NCBI GenBank assembly: GCA_045617585.1 | Contig: JAZLIW010000131.1 | Span: forward strand, 1 to 20,029 | Source of the DNA: CAKRZE01 sp045617585 | Lineage (GTDB): Bacteria > Bacillota > Clostridia > Oscillospirales > CAG-272 | Direction of reading: 5' to 3' | DNA length: 20,029 nucleotides | Program-made: the position numbers and the translations under genes | The notes under the pieces: model-generated | Database searches by the model: none | The model's input: only the letters and a program-made list of their open reading frames with translations | What the model was told of the DNA's origin: nothing | Shown: piece by piece, positions 18,201-20,029 of the stretch | How positions within the stretch are numbered: the first letter of the stretch is position 1 | Layout of the letters: every line of letters begins with the position of its first letter

Positions 18201-20029
18201 TGACGATGAGGACCGGACACTTCTCTACCTATGTGATCAAGGTATCCGATATTTCCGCCGTTTACGGTGTCGGAACGCTGTCCGGGACCGTAACGGAGCT
18301 CGGCACCGACGCGGAGATCCTCGCCGAACTGAAAAAGGACGGCGAGACCGTCCGCAACACGACCGTCCGGGATGGGCAGTACCGCTTCGGCGGGATCGTT
18401 CCCGGAGCCTATACGCTGGTCTTTACCGCGGAGGGCTGCGACCGGGTCGAGTACGGCATCACGGTGCCGGGCGGGATCGTGATCTGCGATGCGCTCGTGA
18501 GAAAGACGCCCGACGTGACCCCGACAACGGTCAGGGTCTTCGGCGGAGCAAGATACCGCATTGCGGATCAGGACGGTCTGTGGAACACGGACGGCGTCTT
18601 TACCGGGCTGTATCCCGATACGGAATATACGGTCCTGATCGAGGACGCTGCCGGAAACGTGATCTCCGCGGTCGTCCGCACGGCGGCGCCGTCGTCGCAC
18701 GAGGCGGGCGGCAGCATCGATCCCGACGCGGAGCAGCTTGACGTTCCGGAATTCGGAATGACCTACGGCGTGACCCTCGAAGGCGGGATCGAGCTGCATT
18801 TCTACGCGGATCGGGCGCTTCTTGCGGGCTGCACGGACCTGCGTCTTTACGCGGAACGCCGGGTGCGGACCGCGGACGGGACCGGGACCGTGATCTGCGT
18901 GATCCCGGTCAGCGCGGAGGACGTCGTCAAAAACGGCGTTTCCCTCGCACACTTCGTGCTCGGTATCGGGACGGAAACGACGGACGAAACGGTTGCTCTC
19001 ACGCTTTACTGCGTCAAAGACGGCGAAGCGCGGATCAGCCCGATCGTCGGGTTCGATATCCGGGTCTCCGCTTCGGAGATTACTGCTCAGCCTTCCGATA
19101 TCACGATCCGTTCCGGTTCCGCTCCCTTCACCGTGAAGGCGGAGGGCGACGGGCTGACCTATCAGTGGTATTATTCCAAGGACGCCGGGGAGACGTGGGT
19201 CAAGGCGACCGCCGCTTCCGCGAAGACCGCGGTTTACTCGGTCAACGCAAGGCAGGAACTTGACGGTTACCTCTACCGCTGCACGGTCACCGATGCCTAC
19301 GGCAGACAGATTACCTCGGAACCTGCCCGGCTGGTCATCGGCACCGCGCTGAAAATCACCGCCGGACCCGCCGACCTCAGGACCCTTCCGGGCTCCGTGA
19401 CCTTCGCCGTGACAGCGGAAGGCGACGGACTGACCTGGCAGTGGTACTACTCAAAGAACGGAGGGGAAACGTGGGTCAAGGCGACCGCCGCTTCGGCGAA
19501 GACCGCGGTTTACTCGGTCAACGCAAGGCAGGATCTTGACGGTTACCTCTATCGCTGCACGGTTACCGACGTCCGCGGAAATCAGATCACGACCGATCCC
19601 GCGCGTCTGACGATCGGTGCGGCAATGAAGATCACCGTTCAGCCTGCCGACCTTCTGACCGCCCCCGGCTCCGTGACCTTCTCCGTCACGGCAGAGGGCG
19701 ACGGACTGATTTACCAGTGGTACTACTCGAAGAACGGCGGAGAAACATGGGTCAGATCGACCGCAGCCTCCGCGAAGACCGCGAACTACACGGTCAACGC
19801 AAGAAGTGACGTTGACGGTTATCTCTACCGCTGCACGGTCACCGATGCCTTCGGCAAACAGGAGACCTCCGAAGCCGCGCGTCTGACGATCGGCACGCCG
19901 CTGAGCATCACCGTTCAGCCTGCCGACCTTCTGACCGCCCCCGGCTCCGCGACCTTCTCGGTGACGGCAGAGGGCGACGGACTGACCTACCAGTGGTATT
20001 ACTCGAAGAACGGCGGAGAAACGTGGGTC
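6242..20029 (+). CDS. Giant surface subtilase with BspA-type LRR array and Ig-like repeats (3' end beyond window)
   Basis: The frame is open for 4,596 codons and runs off the right edge, so the protein is longer than that. Residues about 13-38 form a hydrophobic signal or anchor segment. Residues about 64-130 look like an I9-type propeptide. Residues about 135-445 are an S8 subtilisin-like catalytic domain with an intact triad: D167 (VIDTGID), H210 (DGHGTSVA) and S390 (GGTSQAA), plus the oxyanion N304 (AAGNKG). Residues 452-519 are a beta-grasp repeat of the Flg_new/Listeria-Bacteroides type ending AKW. About 105 BspA-type leucine-rich repeats follow (about 525-3735). Next come a second beta-grasp repeat (about 3755-3833), an S-layer-like segment ending HFSTYVI (about 3836-4005), a carboxypeptidase-regulatory-like domain (about 4011-4088) and Ig-like repeats from 4280. 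The likely role is a cell-surface protease carried on an adhesive arm; the target is unknown. ATG 6242 has GGGAG at 7 nt and no better in-frame start upstream. Confidence 0.9.
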   Translation, partial: MDRAQTGNAGRRIGIGAAVAAAVLCMAAVAVCLFSVLPGIESRREKKEFAELLERNAGHYQEQSVILNGTTEEEMKALAASFGGEYRMTRVGDIGVLYLPEGMTVSDLSDDERVRGKLDRFIPSYYARPASGTGNNIADDYLNTGYLNAEKSLEAADGDGVLVAVIDTGIDMSTGLFDGRVLPESYNVTRDKMVCDADGGWDVINDTDGHGTSVASLIGACPTEDNSFRGMAPAADLLIIKCELNDDGEFVLADLLIAIGHAIDRRADVINMSFELYNDTTNPFEALTQLAFDSDIVCVAAAGNKGTIRPCWPAADPNVIGVGALSQPDKVKGTATGFFGLGGGNHAPQTDDKYSLDSRSNFDGNLLMTAPGDFRSVGLDGEEYAEGGTSQAAAVVTGALALYLQTANPYAEVPAIAAPLFASCMEMGDEGYDMYYGYGALDVDALVVEEKGTVTFDYLTDEIRNSTEVFVRGHLLKEQPEPEREYSVFDGWYYDPACTDEFDIYEDILTADLTLYAKWANEDDTVPFRYNVLPDGTAEITAYVGKRRAISVPSVIDGYTVTGIGKKAFYGNSRLRSVALPDTLTYIGDSAFSYMSNLTSIRFPESLVSVGMSAFSYCSRLGAVSIPAGSDLQTVNKDAFAYCPRLTRIDLPASLELIDGSAFYADAAMVTVTVDSENPWYYTENDSLYRRNDPDTDGVTLVYHPAARMQEVVLSDRVTAIGRSAFAYSQVPAVRTTSSLAMIDIGAFEYAELTVFEFREGLTIIGESAFRNSGISEAHLPDTLTALGGTVFMDSKVTSVSTGDSLVVVPNGSFKGCRKLTELVLGDSVQLISDSAFYGCSALSDVTVSDGISELSVMKSGFRECTHLTDFTPFEDKIVSIGELSFNATGLTSVHLKHQITQIEKMAFYGCSYLTEVTFEDSLELEELPAQLFTLCRSLEQITFPSSLKAIGKECFMNTGLRSVELTKGIVSVGSNAFGACRNLTSFTVDAENPVYYTIGNVLCRHGGGEADEEVYEEAYEALVCYPGGIAGPYTVPAPLSVVDPYGFYGAASLTSVVFPDYVTAIGEYCCYECTALTSVSTAALAAVPQYAFRYCKSLTDVSLNEGILSVSSYAFGECSALTSFTLPVSVDNIGYYAFNFDWNLETVVIPEGSMLHRIGTFAFGSCGIRTMNFPSTVRLMSNNCFTGCRNLTSVHFADHSSLDVLSADTFAGADNLEEIDFGADSALYAINTKALQYLKNLKRINLEDCPHLEYIDNYAFQYCSSLTELILPDGLKNIGRYAFYGCGISELYLPTALEHIGRYAFSYCDDIDLYFRSASLPLYLDENWSIGVHSYCIGTQEVLTSQDGRWQYALMLDGTVSLQKYFGSDTELAIGTVDGYTVTSLGHSLFRGNTTLTSVVLADSVCSILDSAFEGTTSLTGITVPVSVTYIGPAAFKNSGISVLTFANGTRIDRIESETFAGTANLTSVVIPASVTAIRPYAFAESGLSGLQFAEDSMLGEIGRNAFDRTSLTSVVLPDSLTKIDYYAFNGIGTLTSLTFGEAIDDVSDLMIYGYAFYNTGLTSVRIPAHVNLIGEYAFSFCRSLTSITVDEENRYYSSADGILFDKEQKKLISFPSGITGSYTVPSEVNVLGFGAFEGSALSEVNLPADSHLATIGYRAFYYVENITSMVLPKGLLSVDFYAFYHCTNLRSVTFAEDCQLGGIYEGAFEGCEKLSGIEIPSTVVEISDRAFYGCIKLNNVTIPEDSNLMGIFDYAFAESGITAIRLPEGMTDIGAHAFENCLLTEMTVPTTVTFIDEAAFKGTPIETLRISFLGAYSDLENSAIDYVFGGTPLALRSVHLSDGRYLPDNAFKNCEYLETLTFDMPPEAIGKNAFYGCTQFRELELAESLVNIPEYAFYGCTSLEVLPQLENVVSVGKFAFSGSGLTEITLHDHTAVGESAFASCLSLRTADLGSGTVLGKNAFNGDTALVTVTGSGLTVIPMQAFYNCTALESGAFLRDTEKIEDSAFRSCSSMTEADLSNVREIGVRGFKDSGLISVELPSVRKLGNLAFAGSTSLRSIDLGHVLSEAGRYVLTNCPLEELTIPGSLKNVPDHFLDGGGSSSVDDFISYQPENLVMKNLVIEEGVETIGYRSFSMSKEYREGGTGKWRCASSPFAVEFPSTLRSIGDDAFTGHGMSAVILPDGLETIGTGAFRNSYWEDYPPNYVFVPSSVRSIGENAFDYMDTVYFEDDVLPADCGQLWADAGDQYPAAVTGAEITSDADGYVYLRQGGTVSLIDYYGTETEITVPDRVEIVARSAFSGVPLTGITAGASLREIGTEAFKNCTTLLTADLGGVETVGTSAFEGCTGLLTADLKSAISIGDSAFRGCPALDGIEPENVETVGAHAFENCTSLSSFEGSRMRSAGTYAFAGCTALETADLSELTEAGPYTFAGSGLTSVTVPGTLTEIPERMFSECGSLAEVSFLPGVVSVGPYAFFRCPLREVVFPDTLKTIGASAFQMTGIERVTLNEGLEEIGNRALPTSGIDTLVIPESLRVIGASGVFAKNVYITDLKAWLKLDNGMDPYIPYSKYSLYLNGELLTDLVIPEDITEIKDLAFRYCSSLKSVSFHSGITKIGSNAFYLSGVQKITVSDLSKWCGIDFGANWIQLNTTTTGKVSYDLYLGEEPVTDLVIPEGVEAVNAQAFYDCASIRTVTLPASLRTLGETFEKCFNLETINITDLASYCSVDIAGPLHAHDLYLNGQPVTALAIPDGVTEIKAYAFSGSRNLVSVTLPDSVASVGSYAFADTASLKHFTFSNGVTEIPPYLFSGSALFDLSLPASTETVRENAFADSALRVVFIPSGVDTVGSRAFAGIGNLVFEGDTVPQNVAADAFEPDALKNFNVPMNSALDPETGMIYYIDPDGTAVVIGCDPELMPEEITIDTLGGARVSTILPAVFRRSTVLRRITLGSGVTQIGESAFMNCSSLEEAVLLSDTSVVFGKSAFEGCTSLTLLSAENAEEIVWGEGAFRGCTALTSVVTGTPRRQTFGAEAFRRAGITGIDLTGTAEIGDYAFAQSGLISVIVPQSVTGYGKYVFDQCAALVRAEMLSAQTTLSDYTFRNCTALSELVLSDNVERLGEGCLYNCRVLQPFDLPENLKSVGVYVFSYTSLLEQTADGLSYYGKVLVDNKSAKGLVTVRDGTVIVADAAFTSKQNINNYSWYSNASTAVTAIRLPEGLKYIGLKSFASCPNLTEINFPTTLVSIGIGAFAKNTALQIEDLDLRHTAIEEIGENAFWQCGTIRTFNAAGTPLKILGNLCFDENRLSSLILPEGIEVVLCGFKGSDIRELYLPDSVTSYSIRNISGLEVLTVPFAPDNFPKSLKTVTITGDVTNFVIGERMGLPVEGYALESLTIKGKLTGTLRLGIRSTCLKYLELPQMISTSQIQCLDYCNEGLETIVFPDCLEEITGKTVGKNMTSVDLSNTNLKTIVEGAFSGLSNLEEVLLPDTVEYIGKQAFSGTSLREFTVPAGIRYIGADALAGCCTGQKTLVIPSECTVERGILGSTGWDSLEYLEIPMTQSSLSTKPNLKKVVINSGAEASIGRVFENCPSLEEVVLHDGLISIGSWAFDNCPKLKKVVIPDSVTSIGLHKSVLPSMNIPDTIQSIGTVKFNGDLRTPAGITSCEASANGTWIINCPLSVVNARADSVETLVLNTPIGIGAKLPASKIGNLILGPEVTDLPQAFAVPKGTTVYCYQNRDTCQWHEGWNNGNTVYYRGEWNFTVYMNLYGIINTSLSRLGGVVHLPSAFQTQIADDGTYSYTFLGWDTNGDGAADDLLVSAPMGYVEARAVYQKTPRSAYAVIEDPETEVTQEGIFVDAGTGNADKYDIRIGADTVSSLGETGMTVRSDLAAITFDGAAASDIRSMGSDVHVLIDLVDPALLEATEEGDLVFSFGLTADGRDVLFDSGNALVTIPLDFLPLEGNVPICYVASNGAVSPVESFFDPDTMTLTMRTGHFSTYVIKVSDISAVYGVGTLSGTVTELGTDAEILAELKKDGETVRNTTVRDGQYRFGGIVPGAYTLVFTAEGCDRVEYGITVPGGIVICDALVRKTPDVTPTTVRVFGGARYRIADQDGLWNTDGVFTGLYPDTEYTVLIEDAAGNVISAVVRTAAPSSHEAGGSIDPDAEQLDVPEFGMTYGVTLEGGIELHFYADRALLAGCTDLRLYAERRVRTADGTGTVICVIPVSAEDVVKNGVSLAHFVLGIGTETTDETVALTLYCVKDGEARISPIVGFDIRVSASEITAQPSDITIRSGSAPFTVKAEGDGLTYQWYYSKDAGETWVKATAASAKTAVYSVNARQELDGYLYRCTVTDAYGRQITSEPARLVIGTALKITAGPADLRTLPGSVTFAVTAEGDGLTWQWYYSKNGGETWVKATAASAKTAVYSVNARQDLDGYLYRCTVTDVRGNQITTDPARLTIGAAMKITVQPADLLTAPGSVTFSVTAEGDGLIYQWYYSKNGGETWVRSTAASAKTANYTVNARSDVDGYLYRCTVTDAFGKQETSEAARLTIGTPLSITVQPADLLTAPGSATFSVTAEGDGLTYQWYYSKNGGETWV
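7814..17450 (+). repeat. Array of about 105 BspA-type leucine-rich repeats
   Basis: Counted by eye, about 105 units of roughly 23 residues follow the pattern L-x-x-V-x-(I/L)-P-x-x-(V/L)-x-x-I-G-x-x-A-F-x-x-C/S. The AF pair and the following GC or NC are the most constant positions. Typical BspA insert modules interrupt it: YYT/LVYHPA-like segments near 8280-8350, 9215-9320 and 11020-11110, a YVFGG module near 11690-11850, and three LYLNG modules at 13898-14530. From about 16250 the repeats become degenerate. BspA-type repeats of other bacteria bind host proteins or other bacteria; that is family knowledge, not shown here. Confidence 0.85.
13898..14530 (+). repeat. Three LYLNG-type insert modules within the LRR array
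   Basis: Modules begin at 13898 (DLKAWLKLD), 14141 (DLSKWCGIDF) and 14402 (DLASYCSVDI). Each continues to LYLNG or LYLGE, then a DLVIPE-like strand and a normal AF repeat. They differ in loop length, so they are diverged copies rather than recent duplicates. Similar modules occur in other BspA-type proteins. Confidence 0.6.
19079..20029 (+). repeat. Tandem 276-bp repeats encoding Ig-like domains (array cut by window end)
   Basis: Units start at 19079, 19355, 19631 and 19907, an exact 276-bp (92-residue) period; the fourth is cut off. Each contains ITVQPADL, a QWYYSK tryptophan motif, AASAKTA and DGYLYRCTVTDA, the pattern of an Ig-like fold with W and C core residues. Stretches of more than 30 bp are identical between neighbouring units, for example 19637 onward against 19913 onward. 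This points to recent duplication or gene conversion. Confidence 0.9.

Noticed and set aside
6137..18952. Very long open frames on the minus strand (936, 752, 589, 675 codons and others)
   Set aside because: They are in exact codon register with the giant plus-strand gene. In that register only TTA, TCA and CTA codons give antisense stops, and this GC-rich gene rarely uses them. The translations show no domain, and the repetitive ERV..D patterns are antisense images of the LRRs.
7814..20029. CRISPR array or non-coding tandem repeats
   Set aside because: The repeats are coding, in one open frame, with 23-residue and 92-residue periods and clear protein domain patterns.

Overview
The window looks like a chromosomal stretch from a GC-rich, gut-type Clostridia member (Bacillota), carrying a short piece of an integrated mobile element at its left edge. 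This rests on AGGAGG-type ribosome binding sites, TTGACA/TATAAT promoters, a small helix-turn-helix regulator of the kind found on clostridial integrative elements, and large secreted BspA-type leucine-rich repeat proteins. No taxonomic marker gene is present, so the assignment is an inference.

Layout. (1) Positions 1-492 are visibly AT-richer than the rest. They hold two divergent consensus promoters, three copies of a 16-bp operator-like motif and a small HTH gene (295-492) whose C-terminal end seems replaced by unrelated sequence near position 440. (2) Positions 525-2966 (+) encode an 813-residue protein with two TIR-type domains, a Sel1-like segment and nine TPR motifs spaced almost perfectly at 42 residues. 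It has its own extended -10 promoter. (3) The convergent gap 2967-3290 holds one terminator for each side. (4) Positions 3291-5873 (-) encode a secreted, membrane-tethered glycerophosphodiester phosphodiesterase with an N-terminal LamG-like domain and what looks like a second, degenerate barrel. (5) The divergent gap 5874-6241 holds one promoter per direction, a perfect 10-bp inverted repeat around the GDPD promoter, and a long hairpin. (6) From 6242 (+) to the right edge runs one uninterrupted frame of 4,596 codons. It encodes a membrane-anchored subtilisin-like protease fused to a beta-grasp repeat, about 105 BspA-type leucine-rich repeats, a second beta-grasp repeat, a carboxypeptidase-regulatory-like domain and a tandem array of Ig-like repeats. 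The gene is cut by the window end inside the fourth Ig repeat.

Functionally, the two right-hand genes both make surface-exposed products and share a divergent control region, which suggests a role in handling or binding extracellular material. The TIR-TPR gene is a separate unit, possibly a signalling or defence protein, next to mobile-element debris. Very long open frames on the opposite strand of all three large genes are in-register shadows and are not annotated as genes.
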